Assembly (NCBI GenBank): GCA_900199655.1
Contig: FZRE01000002.1
Coordinates: 1-64,000 of the forward strand
Origin: Prevotellaceae bacterium KH2P17
GTDB lineage: Bacteria > Bacteroidota > Bacteroidia > Bacteroidales > Bacteroidaceae
Reading direction: 5' to 3'
Length of the DNA stretch: 64,000 bases
This document shows positions 7,873-17,734 of the stretch, piece by piece (the stretch's first letter is position 1; each line of letters starts with the position of its first letter). The translations under genes and the position numbers were made by a program. The notes beneath the pieces were generated by a model. That model made no database searches and was not told the DNA's origin. It saw nothing but the letters and a program-made list of their open reading frames with translations.

Positions 7873-8682
7873 CTAACGCACATGTAAGACTGGTTGTTCA
7901 TAGTTCTCGGGAGCTCTGATAACAAGAATACTCACTTCATATAAAACAAACATAGGAAGTGCAACCAGCAATAATGTAAAAACATCAGAGGTTGGTGTAA
8001 TAGTGGCAGATATAACCAAAATTACCACGGCTGCCTTTTTCCTGTATTTCTTTAAAATACCAGATGAAACAACTCCTAAACGAGCTAAGAGCAAAGAAAG
8101 AATTGGCATTTCAAAAACAAAACCCATTGCAAAGCTTAACAACAAGAGCGTGTCTATATAAGACTTAATAGAAATAAAGCTCTCAACTTTGTTGCTTACT
8201 TGGTAGGTTCCTAAAAAACGGAATGTCAGCGGAAATATTAAGAAATAACTAATCAATATCCCGACCATGAACATAATATAACTACAGGATATCATTTTCA
8301 ACGCATATCGCCGTTCATTTCCATATAAAGCTGGAGAAACAAAAAGGAATATCTGGTAAAGTATATAAGGTAAAGCACATACGATCCCAAACCACACTGC
8401 TATCTGAATATGCACCATAAACTGTTCCGTCAAGTTCGTATTAACCAACTTAACCAAGAAGGGAGCTGGGTCCGCTCCTGACACAAATCGGCTTACATGA
8501 TTAAGTAACTGATAGGTAATAAATCCGTCATCTTTGGGCGCAAGAACAATCACAAATATCTGATCTTTAAGTAAGAAGGCCACGAATCCACATATTGCTG
8601 TTGCAACCAAAATCCGAATCAAGACGGATCTCAGGTCGTCAAGATGCTCCCAAAAGGTCAGCTCAATGGGTTTCTGTTCCAT
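7873..8682 (-). CDS. tatC: Sec-independent translocase protein TatC
   Basis: 269 residues with about six membrane segments. The TatC N-terminal signature is visible: [17 protein letters not shown], containing the conserved cytoplasmic Glu used in twin-arginine recognition. [12 protein letters not shown] and an F-EMP motif (GFVFEMPIL) follow. It is the receptor that binds RR signal peptides. Its start overlaps the tatA 3' end by 20 bp, so the two are co-translated. It is the last gene of the leftward cargo operon of the mobile element, beside a GH109 gene product with an RRDFLK signal. Carriage of tatAC by a mobile polysaccharide locus is unusual. Confidence 0.95.
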   Translation of the reverse strand: MEQKPIELTFWEHLDDLRSVLIRILVATAICGFVAFLLKDQIFVIVLAPKDDGFITYQLLNHVSRFVSGADPAPFLVKLVNTNLTEQFMVHIQIAVWFGIVCALPYILYQIFLFVSPALYGNERRYALKMISCSYIMFMVGILISYFLIFPLTFRFLGTYQVSNKVESFISIKSYIDTLLLLSFAMGFVFEMPILSLLLARLGVVSSGILKKYRKKAAVVILVISATITPTSDVFTLLLVALPMFVLYEVSILVIRAPENYEQPVLHVR

Positions 8683-8875
8683 CGGCTTCAGTTGTATCAG
8701 AATCCTCTAAACCCTTTTCCATATCGTTCAGCCCATCCTTGAAAGAACGAATGCCCTTACCCATGCCTTTCATAAGTTCAGGGATTTTCTTGCCACCGAA
8801 CAAAAGTAGTACTACGAAAGTTATCAATAGTATTTCCTGTAGTCCAATACCACCAATTAAAAGCAAACTATTCAT
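8663..8875 (-). CDS. tatA: Twin-arginine translocase pore subunit TatA
   Basis: 70 residues with the TatA/E layout: a short membrane helix ([15 protein letters not shown]), the FGxKKIPEL hinge, an amphipathic helix ([15 protein letters not shown]) and an acidic tail. No TatB is present, so this is a minimal TatAC system as in many Firmicutes and Bacteroidetes. It overlaps tatC by 20 bp and lies 51 bp after the M20 gene. Confidence 0.93.
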   Translation of the reverse strand: MNSLLLIGGIGLQEILLITFVVLLLFGGKKIPELMKGMGKGIRSFKDGLNDMEKGLEDSDTTEADGTETH

Positions 8876-8926
8876 TGCGTCTATATTTTAAATGTTTTAT
8901 AAAAATCCTTCAAATCCTTGAAAATG

Positions 8927-10387
8927 CTATTTCCTGGCAACGCGATAATCCAAAGCTGGAGCTCTGTCGCCTAAGAGAGGAGTATATTTGAAATTCTTGC
9001 CGCGTTTCTTTTCAAACTCGTTTCGAATATTCTGTATTAGCTTTGGGTTGGAATAAAGGTCTATTGCCGTGAGCGAAAACACTTTAGCCGCATTGAGAAG
9101 TGCCTTTGTACCAATCGTTGTACCGCAGACCGCTACATTTTGCCAACTATGTAACGAGGTTCCAGGAACAAAGACCGATGTGCGGAAAGTAGTCGTGGGG
9201 ACATTCCAACTCACATCTCCGACATCTGTAGAACCACTCCATGTAGAGAGAGTTTCTTCAACGAGCGGCAACACCTCTTTTACTTGACAGATATTAGTTG
9301 GATCTTGTCCAGAAACCTTCGCAATTTCTTCGGCAAAATGTTGTTCACGAGCATCATAGATTACCCCGCCGACAATTTCAAGATTTTTCTGTACTATTTT
9401 CGAAAGAGCTCTGTTATCAAGTTTCTCATAAAAGCCACAGATAATTTCCTTTTTCACTTGGGTTTGTGTTCCTTTTGCAGCACCTTCAGCAGCCTGGTCT
9501 ACCCATTCTGCTATACTTCTTAGGACATCTCGTCTAGGGCTTCGGATATAATAAGAAACCTTGGCAGAGGTAGGAACCACATTAGGTGCTTCCCCACCAT
9601 CTTGTATCACATAATGAATGCGTGTAGATGGCAGAACATGTTCACGCATCATGTTTACCATAAAGTCCATCGCTTCCACGGCATCCAGAGCAGAACGCCC
9701 CTTTTCTGGATTATTGGCTGCATGGGCAGCAATCCCCTTAAAAGTATAATCAACCATTAATACTGCGGTGCCGCTACCTACATTAACAAAATTATTGGTA
9801 CCAGGATGCCAATCAAGCATTACATCTACATTATTAAATACTCCTTCACGAGCCATATAAACCTTGCCGCCCCCTCCTTCTTCCGCCGGAGTGCCAAAAA
9901 GTTTGATTGTTCCTTGACATCTGGTTTGGGCAAGCCAATGCTTGATTGCTATTGCTCCTGCCATAGAGCCGATGCCGAACACATTATGTCCACAACCGTG
10001 TCCACCACCACCCTCCACCAATGGTTTACGAAAACTCACCGTATCTTGAGACAAGCCTGGCAAGGCATCGAATTCTGCCAAAATGCCAATAACAGGACCA
10101 CCAGAACCGTATGTTGCGACAAAGGCAGTAGGAATACCCGCCACCCCAGACTCAATTTTGAAGCCATTCTCTTTCAAATGTTGCTGTAGGAGTTCGGAAC
10201 TCTTTACTTCCAAGAAACCTAATTCTGCATTTCTCCATATTGTTTTCTGTAACCGATCATATAGCTCGAATGAAAGATCTAAATGTTGTATGGCAACATT
10301 TTTTAAGATGGAAGTTCTATTTTGCGAATAAGTTTGCAAAGGGAAGCTGCATAGACATAAGAGGAATAATATATATCGACTTTTCAT
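8927..10387 (-). CDS. Secreted M20-family amidohydrolase (AbgB-like)
   Basis: 486 residues starting with a Sec signal peptide (MKSRYILFLLCLCSFPLQTYSQ). The metal-site motifs of the M20 aminoacylase/amidohydrolase clan are present: EFDALPG, HGCGHN, GTPAEEGGGGK and a dimerisation domain starting near AAHAANNPEKGRSALDA. Family members cleave acyl-amino acid or small amide bonds. In this locus it may trim peptide or N-acyl parts of glycopeptides after sugar removal. It lies 42 bp after a GH109 gene in the same direction. The exact substrate cannot be told. Confidence 0.85.
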   Translation of the reverse strand: MKSRYILFLLCLCSFPLQTYSQNRTSILKNVAIQHLDLSFELYDRLQKTIWRNAELGFLEVKSSELLQQHLKENGFKIESGVAGIPTAFVATYGSGGPVIGILAEFDALPGLSQDTVSFRKPLVEGGGGHGCGHNVFGIGSMAGAIAIKHWLAQTRCQGTIKLFGTPAEEGGGGKVYMAREGVFNNVDVMLDWHPGTNNFVNVGSGTAVLMVDYTFKGIAAHAANNPEKGRSALDAVEAMDFMVNMMREHVLPSTRIHYVIQDGGEAPNVVPTSAKVSYYIRSPRRDVLRSIAEWVDQAAEGAAKGTQTQVKKEIICGFYEKLDNRALSKIVQKNLEIVGGVIYDAREQHFAEEIAKVSGQDPTNICQVKEVLPLVEETLSTWSGSTDVGDVSWNVPTTTFRTSVFVPGTSLHSWQNVAVCGTTIGTKALLNAAKVFSLTAIDLYSNPKLIQNIRNEFEKKRGKNFKYTPLLGDRAPALDYRVARK

Positions 10388-10429
10388 TTGAATGATATTA
10401 AATTTGTTTTGTTTAATTAGCTAATATTT

Positions 10430-11659
10430 TTAGGGGGCGAACATGAGCCGAGGCAGTACATTCCATGCACCACGAGTAAAGTCGGGGATTTCCACAGGAA
10501 TATTTCCTCGTTGTATAGAAAGGCTCGTCAATTCCACCAAAGACGACCATTCTACCGCATCATAAACATCCATATCTAAAGGCAGACCCTGTTGTAAGCA
10601 ATGAATCAGACGATAGTCCATCATAAAATCCATTCCCTCATGAGCTCCAATCCGTTGCGCCAATTCGCCATTAGACCTGTAAAAAGGGTGTTCATACTTA
10701 GCAAAAAACTCGTCCTGCACATTTATTTCCCCCCAACAGTCAACAAAATATTCCATCCTCCCCTGTTCACCTTTCTCTACAAAACCTTTCGTTCCGCTCA
10801 ACAGATATCGCCTGTTATAAGGGCGAGGACTGGAAATATCATGCTGGACGACAATTGTTTTTCCCTTTAGGGTTCTGATGATTGTTGTATTCATGTTGCC
10901 TAATTGGCATTCATCGATTATGTTTCGACCCTCAACTTCTGGATAATTAAACTGCTCGTTGGAAACGGAAACCAGCCAAGACAGCCGATCTCCACGGTGG
11001 ATATTCATGGCTTGACACAGGGGACCTAAGCCGTGAGTGGGGTAAGGATTACCTGTTGTCAACCAGTGGTCTACATAATCAGGGCGCTTCGCAAAATTAA
11101 TTTTCCGTAAATCATGGATATAACTACCTTCTGCGTGAGTTACTTCACCGATAATTCCTTTTGAACAAAGGTTTAAGGCTGCCATCTCAAATCTTTCATA
11201 ACAACAATTCTCAAGCATAATACAATGTCGCCTACACTTTTCTGCTGTGTCCACGACCCGCCAACACTCTTCTATTGTGTTTGCAATAGGCACCTCACAA
11301 GCAACATGTTTACCATGCTCCATTGCATAAATAGCTATCTCGGCATGCATCTTGATGTTCGTGCAAATATATACCAAATCAATATCGTTACGCAAACATA
11401 TCTCTTTCCAGTCATCCGCACAACCATATTCATCAGGTATCGCCTTATGGTGAGCCTCTAAGGTCTGCTTTGCTTCGTCTCTATTTTCCTGATGTAAATC
11501 GCATATTACTCTAATATCGACCCCGTTAAGATGCATATAATTCTCCAAAGACTGCTTGCCGCGATGCCCAAGTCCTATGAATGCAATTCTGACTATGGGA
11601 ATCGGAGCACACTGGAGCAACAGGGCATGAGGGGTTCTATGAGAAACCTGATTATCCAT
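10430..11659 (-). CDS. GH109-type NAD-dependent glycosidase without export signal
   Basis: 409-residue Gfo/Idh/MocA-fold enzyme. A Rossmann motif FIGLGHRGKQSL lies near residue 28, followed by CEVPIANTIEECW, MLENCCYERFE and the YPTHGLGP motif holding the Tyr/His pair of GH109 active sites, then SPRPYNRRYLL. GH109 enzymes remove terminal alpha-GalNAc by an NAD+-assisted oxidation/elimination route. There is no signal peptide, and the upstream frame closes immediately with a stop, so this copy appears cytoplasmic, in contrast to the Tat-exported homologue at 16366-17703. An oxidoreductase role on a related sugar is an alternative. Confidence 0.8.
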   Translation of the reverse strand: MDNQVSHRTPHALLLQCAPIPIVRIAFIGLGHRGKQSLENYMHLNGVDIRVICDLHQENRDEAKQTLEAHHKAIPDEYGCADDWKEICLRNDIDLVYICTNIKMHAEIAIYAMEHGKHVACEVPIANTIEECWRVVDTAEKCRRHCIMLENCCYERFEMAALNLCSKGIIGEVTHAEGSYIHDLRKINFAKRPDYVDHWLTTGNPYPTHGLGPLCQAMNIHRGDRLSWLVSVSNEQFNYPEVEGRNIIDECQLGNMNTTIIRTLKGKTIVVQHDISSPRPYNRRYLLSGTKGFVEKGEQGRMEYFVDCWGEINVQDEFFAKYEHPFYRSNGELAQRIGAHEGMDFMMDYRLIHCLQQGLPLDMDVYDAVEWSSLVELTSLSIQRGNIPVEIPDFTRGAWNVLPRLMFAP

Positions 11660-11725
11660 TGTAATTTATATAGTTATTTGAGTTATAATTCTTCTCTGCG
11701 AAAAGCTCTTTTACAAAATCTTTTG

Positions 11726-13933
11726 TCAGTTCACAGACTCTAAATATAAAACCATGCTCTGATAAACATTCTGTAGATTTGGATTTAGGCCAGCTTTTAC
11801 AAGGAACTCACCTGAAATAGTTTCCCCCTCTGCCCAGAACATTGGAGAGGAATTATTCAGTTCTTTAACCGTATAAGACTTTCTTTCATCCAAACCTCTC
11901 AATTTCAAATTATTATAAAACATGGGGCCATTGTACTTTAGTGAGAACATATAGAAAACTGCCCGTTTTTTATCCTTGGATACATACATCAATGAATAGA
12001 TGCCTGATTCGCTATATGGTGAGGATATTCTATACAAGTCGCCAAACTGGATGATATCTCTAATTTGTTTATACTCTCGAATTGACTTTTTCAACATCTC
12101 CGTTTCTTCATTAGTAAGATCAGAAAGCTTCATTTCAAACCCCAGGCGTCCTGTCATTGCCATGTCCATACGAAATTTTGCAGGAATAATTCTTTTGGTA
12201 TGGCGATTAGGAACATGAGAGAAATGCGCTCCTGTAGCTATAGCTGGGTAGATAAAATTTGTGCCATATTGGATAAATGCCCTGCTAAATGCATCGGTAT
12301 TGTCGCTTGTCCAGAAATCCTGATGATACCTTAAAGCACCATATTCAACCCTGCCGCCACCAGAGGCACATAACTGAATCATCACTTCTGGATATTTCTT
12401 ACGAATACGATCATAAACACGATAGAGCCCCTTTATATAGTCTATGAAAAAATGAGACTGGCTGTTTGCATCCATATACGAGGAGCCTATAGACTCAAGA
12501 TGCCTGTTAGCATCCCATTTCACATATGAGATATTTTTTGATTGACTGAGTACAGTATCAAATGTATGAAAGATGAAGTCTTGAACTGCCGGATTCGACA
12601 CATCAAGAACCCACTGGTTCCTACGAGTAGGAATACTGCGTCCTTGCGCCTTTACAATCCAATCAGGGTGCAGCTTAGCCAACTCACTTTCTGGGTTGAC
12701 CATCTCCGGCTCTATCCAGATTCCGAATTTCATTCCCTTGGTTGCAGCATATTCTGCCAAATTATCAAGACCATTAGGAAGTTTTTCTTTGTTAACCTGC
12801 CAGTCCCCCAACCCCATCTTTGCATTATTGCGGGGATACTTATTACCAAACCATCCATCGTCAAGGACAAAGATTTCTATGCCCAAATTCGAGGCCCCAT
12901 CAATCATCTCTTTCAATTTAGCTTCCGTAAAGTCAAAATAAACCCCTTCCCAGCTATTCAGGACGATGGGGCGGATTTGGTCTGGCATATACAGGCCATC
13001 TCGCCTTGCCCAGTCATGTATATGCCTACTAATATTGCCTGCCCCATTATTACTATAAGTAAATATCATCATTGGCGTTTGAAATCGTTGCCCTTTCTTC
13101 AGATGATACTCTGACGCATACGGATTAATTCCTGCAGAGATATTTAGTACATTAAACTCATCCAACTCAAAGTTTAATTTAAAATTTCCACTCCAGGCCA
13201 AGGCTCCTCCTATCACTTCTCCATAATCTTCCGATATTGAATGATCTAATGAAATCAGGAATGACGGATTCTCGCCATGTGTCGTCCGGATACCTTTCTT
13301 TGTTTCTATGCTTTTTATCCCATGACTCAGCCTTATCTGATTCATAGACATTTCTGCAGTAGGCGTTCCATAAAAATGAGTAAGAAAATATTTATTAGCT
13401 TCAACAGGGAGATAAAACGAATAAAAACTATGTAAGACAATGTTGCCTTTTTCATTATTAATTATCTCGGACGACATCGCATAAACATTTTCCTTTTGAT
13501 AAGCTTGATAAACAAGTCTCACCTCGAGAAGATGTTTTCTATCTCTCATTAAGATAGTCATCTCCTCTATTCCCTGTTCTTTTTTAATAACTCTCTTTGA
13601 TTTTTCGTAATACAATTCTGTATTTAGATCGCCATCATAATGAGTAACTCTCAACGCAGGCTCTCTAAAGTTCTTGCCTCCCATAGTGGAATAAGCCTCA
13701 TTTGGAGTTCCATAATCGGGTACTCTATATATTTCTTTTGATAAAAAAAATGAAGATGTAGATATTCGTTGTCCAAAATAACGATGCAGAAGAGTCCCTT
13801 CTTTATTAACTTCAAATATTAAAGATAAATCATTCGTATTTAAAATAAGCAAACTATCATCAGATGTTTGGGCGGGAGCAACTACTCCAAAGATGGAACA
13901 TAGTAGCATTATTAAAAAAATCTTTGATTTCAT
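11726..13933 (-). CDS. GH36 alpha-galactosidase / alpha-N-acetylgalactosaminidase
   Basis: About 735 residues from the ATG at 13933; a longer frame from 13984 overlaps the upstream gene and adds a non-signal extension. A Sec signal (MKSKIFLIMLLCSIFGVVAPAQ) leads into an N-terminal beta-sandwich, then the catalytic barrel. Motifs: FVLDDGWFG, FGIWIEPEMVNPES, YVKWDANRHLES (nucleophile Asp) and DFWTSDNTDAFSR (acid/base Asp). It would cleave terminal alpha-1,3-Gal or alpha-GalNAc in the periplasm. The gap to the S9 peptidase gene is 10 bp. Confidence 0.9.
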   Translation of the reverse strand: MKSKIFLIMLLCSIFGVVAPAQTSDDSLLILNTNDLSLIFEVNKEGTLLHRYFGQRISTSSFFLSKEIYRVPDYGTPNEAYSTMGGKNFREPALRVTHYDGDLNTELYYEKSKRVIKKEQGIEEMTILMRDRKHLLEVRLVYQAYQKENVYAMSSEIINNEKGNIVLHSFYSFYLPVEANKYFLTHFYGTPTAEMSMNQIRLSHGIKSIETKKGIRTTHGENPSFLISLDHSISEDYGEVIGGALAWSGNFKLNFELDEFNVLNISAGINPYASEYHLKKGQRFQTPMMIFTYSNNGAGNISRHIHDWARRDGLYMPDQIRPIVLNSWEGVYFDFTEAKLKEMIDGASNLGIEIFVLDDGWFGNKYPRNNAKMGLGDWQVNKEKLPNGLDNLAEYAATKGMKFGIWIEPEMVNPESELAKLHPDWIVKAQGRSIPTRRNQWVLDVSNPAVQDFIFHTFDTVLSQSKNISYVKWDANRHLESIGSSYMDANSQSHFFIDYIKGLYRVYDRIRKKYPEVMIQLCASGGGRVEYGALRYHQDFWTSDNTDAFSRAFIQYGTNFIYPAIATGAHFSHVPNRHTKRIIPAKFRMDMAMTGRLGFEMKLSDLTNEETEMLKKSIREYKQIRDIIQFGDLYRISSPYSESGIYSLMYVSKDKKRAVFYMFSLKYNGPMFYNNLKLRGLDERKSYTVKELNNSSPMFWAEGETISGEFLVKAGLNPNLQNVYQSMVLYLESVN

Positions 13934-13943
13934 AGTTTTTTTC

Positions 13944-16187
13944 TTATTTACTTTGCTTCTGATTCCTTGGATATATTCTTTCAAATGATGTTGTTGTGTC
14001 TTCCTTTAACCATTTATTAAACCACTCCAGATTTTTTGTAAGAATCCGCCTATAAAGCACAGGATCAGTAATACTATGTCCCATCCTCGGATATATTTCC
14101 AAAACCGTTGGTATCCCGTATGATTTCAAGGCTTTATAGAATAAAACTGCACCGCTGACTGGACAACGAGGATCTTTATCCCCATGCTGGATTAAAGTTG
14201 GAGTTGTTACTTTATTTGTATGATATAAAGGTGAATATTGCAAATGCATCGCCCCATTATCCCACGGATAATCTTCAAATGCCTTATGGAGGATTCTTTC
14301 TACTGTCCATAAATTGCCATACATGGCTTCTATACTTGGCAGTCCTGCACCAAATTGAGCAGCTTTGAATCTATTTGTCTTTGTGATGATAGATGGTGTC
14401 AAGAAGCCACCATAGCTCCAACCGCAAATTCCCATTTTGGTTTCATCTATATAATTTTGACTAATGAGATAATCTACTCCTCTCATAACATCCCTATAAT
14501 CTTGTCCCCCCAAATCATAATGTGTCGTTTTGATAAAATCTGGGCCATAATTGGCACTACCACGGAAATTTGGGAACAAAAGAACATATCCTGCTGCGGA
14601 AAAAGCCTTCAAGGGGTATTGTTCCCAATCTGGTTGCCAGTCATTTAATTTATGCCAGTTGGGACCTCCGTGTACCACAACAATGAGTGGATATTTTTTC
14701 TTGGGGTTAAAACCTGGCGGTTTAATCAACAGGGCTTCTATATTCCACCCTTCACAGGAATATGATATAATCTCTCCATGTTCATTTGCATACTGCTCTA
14801 CCCCTGGATTGATGTCTGTTATCTTACGAGGGTTCCACCGACAAAGTTCCGAAACATAAACATCAGGTTTTAAATTAACATTTTGCCGGATAAAAGAAAC
14901 TTTTGTGATTTTTTTATCAAAGCTGGCAATATTATTGCAGTCTTTTCCACAGGTAACATGAGAGACCTTCCCATTTCCCACATCTACCCTAAATAAATTA
15001 TATCCAACACCCTCTCCATTGACAAACCAAATTTGCTTATCATCTTTTGACCATGTAATATTCTCACCTCCCCGAAAAAAGTCCATTCCATCCGCTATGG
15101 TTTTTGACTTGCCATCAACGACAGAAATAATATACATATATAATTGCATATACCGATTATACTCTTTCGACACAGCCGTTTCTGGGGAACGGGCAATAAA
15201 GACAAGCTGCTTTCCATTATTTGCCCAAATAAGACTGGCAAGTTGCGGAAAAGCTTGTTCTGTGAGTTTTTTGTTTTTTTCTCCTGGAGAATAGAGCCAA
15301 ATATTTGCCGGTAAGAAAGGAGTACTCTCATGATAATTTACATAAGCAGCTTGCTCTATACCAGAACAAATATAGGCTATCGTATTATTATTCGGAGCCC
15401 ATGCAAAGAATCTTACACTATCCCCAAGATTGCTAATGATATGCGCACGCGCTTTTTGCTCTATACCCTTTTTATAGAGATGGGGTATTCCATCACTTCC
15501 TTCACTGATATAAGCTATTTCCCTACTATCGTGTGACCATTGAGGAGTTCCCATTAGTACTATACTATCTGTCAACTGGCTAACTAAGCCAGTCGACAGA
15601 TTCTTTACCCAGACAATCTTTTTACGCGTCCATGTTCTTTCTTCTGGGGACAGTACCTCTCCCCATTCTCTCTTATAGTAATACTCTTCCTTAGAAATAG
15701 ACAAATCTGTTACATATAGAATCTTGGATCCATCAGGAGCCCACGAATAAACAGTTATATTATTGTCAGAATTAGTTATCCTCTTTGGCTTTCCACCCTG
15801 TGGTGCTATTAGCCAAAGCTGACATTTCTTTTCCGAATTGGATAGCGGAGCTAAATAAGCTATATATTTAGAATCTGGCGACCATTGGATGAAACGAGCA
15901 TTAGGATTTGGCGAACTAACAGCAGAGTGCATTTCTAACTCTATCGACTTTCTTTTCTCTATATTAATCGCATAAAAATGCGACGGCTTTACAGGATAAT
16001 ACCCGTCAGCAGTATAGCCAGTCTGATAAAACACATAATTGCCATCGGGAGATATCGTTGCGGAAACTATCCGCTCTGTATGTAAGATATCATCTATCGT
16101 CCATTTTTTTTGTGCAGCAGATGGAGAATTGAAAGACAATACTCCCCCAATAAGCATAAACATGCGATATTGATAATATAGTTTCAT
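13944..16187 (-). CDS. Secreted S9 prolyl-oligopeptidase-family peptidase
   Basis: 747 residues: a signal peptide ending near SPSAAQ, an N-terminal WD40-like/PD40 beta-propeller (ISPDGNYVFY, WSPDSKYIAYL, WSHDSREIAYI repeats) and a C-terminal alpha/beta hydrolase. The triad is visible as GWSYGG (Ser), HGDKDPRCP (Asp) and MGHSI (His), with the HGGP oxyanion motif. It is probably an exported dipeptidyl/acylaminoacyl peptidase acting on short peptides. Together with the M20 enzyme it suggests that the locus handles the peptide part of glycopeptides. Confidence 0.9.
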   Translation of the reverse strand: MKLYYQYRMFMLIGGVLSFNSPSAAQKKWTIDDILHTERIVSATISPDGNYVFYQTGYTADGYYPVKPSHFYAINIEKRKSIELEMHSAVSSPNPNARFIQWSPDSKYIAYLAPLSNSEKKCQLWLIAPQGGKPKRITNSDNNITVYSWAPDGSKILYVTDLSISKEEYYYKREWGEVLSPEERTWTRKKIVWVKNLSTGLVSQLTDSIVLMGTPQWSHDSREIAYISEGSDGIPHLYKKGIEQKARAHIISNLGDSVRFFAWAPNNNTIAYICSGIEQAAYVNYHESTPFLPANIWLYSPGEKNKKLTEQAFPQLASLIWANNGKQLVFIARSPETAVSKEYNRYMQLYMYIISVVDGKSKTIADGMDFFRGGENITWSKDDKQIWFVNGEGVGYNLFRVDVGNGKVSHVTCGKDCNNIASFDKKITKVSFIRQNVNLKPDVYVSELCRWNPRKITDINPGVEQYANEHGEIISYSCEGWNIEALLIKPPGFNPKKKYPLIVVVHGGPNWHKLNDWQPDWEQYPLKAFSAAGYVLLFPNFRGSANYGPDFIKTTHYDLGGQDYRDVMRGVDYLISQNYIDETKMGICGWSYGGFLTPSIITKTNRFKAAQFGAGLPSIEAMYGNLWTVERILHKAFEDYPWDNGAMHLQYSPLYHTNKVTTPTLIQHGDKDPRCPVSGAVLFYKALKSYGIPTVLEIYPRMGHSITDPVLYRRILTKNLEWFNKWLKEDTTTSFERIYPRNQKQSK

Positions 16188-16263
16188 AAAATGTTAATAC
16201 AGATAAAAAGATAGATTTATCGTACTACAAAAGTAGTAGACATCCACAAAACTGGACAAAGGA

Positions 16264-16324
16264 GATTACCAAAGTTGATGCTGCTATTGCTATCTCAACA
16301 AGCAGCTGACAACTACTGGTAATC
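16264..16324. other. Long hairpin between GH109 and S9 genes
   Basis: The 178-bp gap is the longest inside the cargo operon. GATTACCA (16264-16271) pairs perfectly with TGGTAATC (16317-16324). Inside these, AGTTG pairs with CAACT and GCTGCT with AGCAGC, giving an interrupted stem of about 19 bp. No T-tract follows on the transcribed minus strand. It may be an attenuator or RNA-processing site that sets GH109 and S9/GH36 levels apart. Confidence 0.5.
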
Positions 16325-16365
16325 TTTCCCTTCTATCCAATATGTGATTTTTTAAACTTTTTTTA

Positions 16366-17703
16366 TTACAATCCAAACATGGGTTTACGCGTTTTCCATC
16401 TTTCTTTTGTAAAATCAGGGAAGAACTCTGGAGTACTTCCTTTGGCTAATGATGCCTCAGAGAGAGGAATTATCGAACTCCATGTAACTGCATCGTAAAT
16501 ATCAATTGGTGGATACGCACTCTCCCTTACGCTTCTAATATATTCTTTAATCGTGAAGTAGTCAATTCCGCCATGACCTGCATTCTGAGCCTTTGCATAA
16601 AAATCTTTCCACAAAGGGTGGTCATACTTTTCCATATAGGCATCATACTCCTTCTCTTTTTCCCACTTGTCTTTCGGTGATTTACCTTCGAAATAGATAC
16701 CTCGCCCTAAATACAGACCACTCCATATGCCATTTGTTCCTTGAAGAGAATAATCTCTTGAGTAGGGGCGTGGAAGATAATTGTCATAGTTGACAACAAT
16801 AGTTTCATCCTTGATTGTCTTGATCACTGTCGTTACGACATCCCCTTGCTTGAATTTGTAATTAGCATTAGGATTATTATGTTGTCTGGCAAACTCATTG
16901 ATTGCTTGTGGCTTCGTAGCCGTCGAGGTCAAATATAAGAATCTGTTGCCCCTGTTAATATTGAACCAGTTGGCAACAGGGCCTATTCCATGCGTTGGGT
17001 ATTGGTCTGCGTTGCGCAGTGCTGAATACTTCACGAAATGTTCGATTTTGGTTGTTGTATTAACCGGTTTTAACCATTTCTCACTTCCCCATGCGGAATG
17101 TCGATAACCACAAGTGGCATGCATAGGAATACCAAACATGCCGTCTCTCAACATCTGCAGGATTGCCATGCATTCTCTATCATAACAGCAGTTTTCCAAG
17201 AACATCACATTGGTATGGGTCTCTTCATAAACCTCTACCAACTTCCAACAATCCTCCATTGTCATCGCTGCCGGAACCTCTAATCCAACATATTTCTTTG
17301 CACGCATTGCGTCTATAGTCATTGGGACATGCCAATCCCAATTCGCAGCGATGATGACTCCGTCTATGTCTTTCCTGTTTAACAGATCTCTATAAGCATA
17401 ATCGCTCCCCGTATAAGCCACAGCTTTTTTATGTCCTCCTTTCTCTAAGATTCCTTGTGCCAGATCTATTGCCGACTGACTTACATCGCATATAGCTGTT
17501 ATAACGACATTCTCTTCTCGAGAGGCTAGATTCATCAGATGGCGGCCTCTCATTCCGACACCAATTACACCGATAGACAATCTTTCCTTGCGCGTAGGAG
17601 TTGCTATGTTTCTACTGAAAGCAAACTGCGGATTAAATGCCAATGCGGTTCCAGCAAAGGCTGCAGTCTTTAAAAAATCTCTACGATTTAATTTTTTGTT
17701 CAT
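16366..17703 (-). CDS. GH109 glycosidase with twin-arginine signal peptide
   Basis: 445 residues. The N-terminus, MNKKLNRRDFLKTAAFAGTA, is a textbook Tat signal (RRDFLK followed by a mild hydrophobic stretch), ending near residue 30. The mature part is a Gfo/Idh/MocA fold with GVIGVGMRGRHL for NAD, GLEVPAAMTMEDCW, MFLENCCYDRE, YPTHGIGP and LPRPYSRDY, matching GH109 alpha-N-acetylgalactosaminidase. Because GH109 holds NAD+ as a catalytic cofactor, it must fold in the cytoplasm before export, which explains a Tat rather than Sec signal. tatA and tatC lie in the same operon. It is the only cargo protein with an RR motif that I see. Confidence 0.92.
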   Translation of the reverse strand: MNKKLNRRDFLKTAAFAGTALAFNPQFAFSRNIATPTRKERLSIGVIGVGMRGRHLMNLASREENVVITAICDVSQSAIDLAQGILEKGGHKKAVAYTGSDYAYRDLLNRKDIDGVIIAANWDWHVPMTIDAMRAKKYVGLEVPAAMTMEDCWKLVEVYEETHTNVMFLENCCYDRECMAILQMLRDGMFGIPMHATCGYRHSAWGSEKWLKPVNTTTKIEHFVKYSALRNADQYPTHGIGPVANWFNINRGNRFLYLTSTATKPQAINEFARQHNNPNANYKFKQGDVVTTVIKTIKDETIVVNYDNYLPRPYSRDYSLQGTNGIWSGLYLGRGIYFEGKSPKDKWEKEKEYDAYMEKYDHPLWKDFYAKAQNAGHGGIDYFTIKEYIRSVRESAYPPIDIYDAVTWSSIIPLSEASLAKGSTPEFFPDFTKERWKTRKPMFGL

Positions 17704-17734
17704 AATATAGTGATTTGTACTTGATGTCTGAAAA

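Noticed and set aside
13934..13984. N-terminal extension of the GH36 gene
   Set aside because: It overlaps the S9 gene end and puts a basic non-signal stretch before a good signal peptide starting at 13933.
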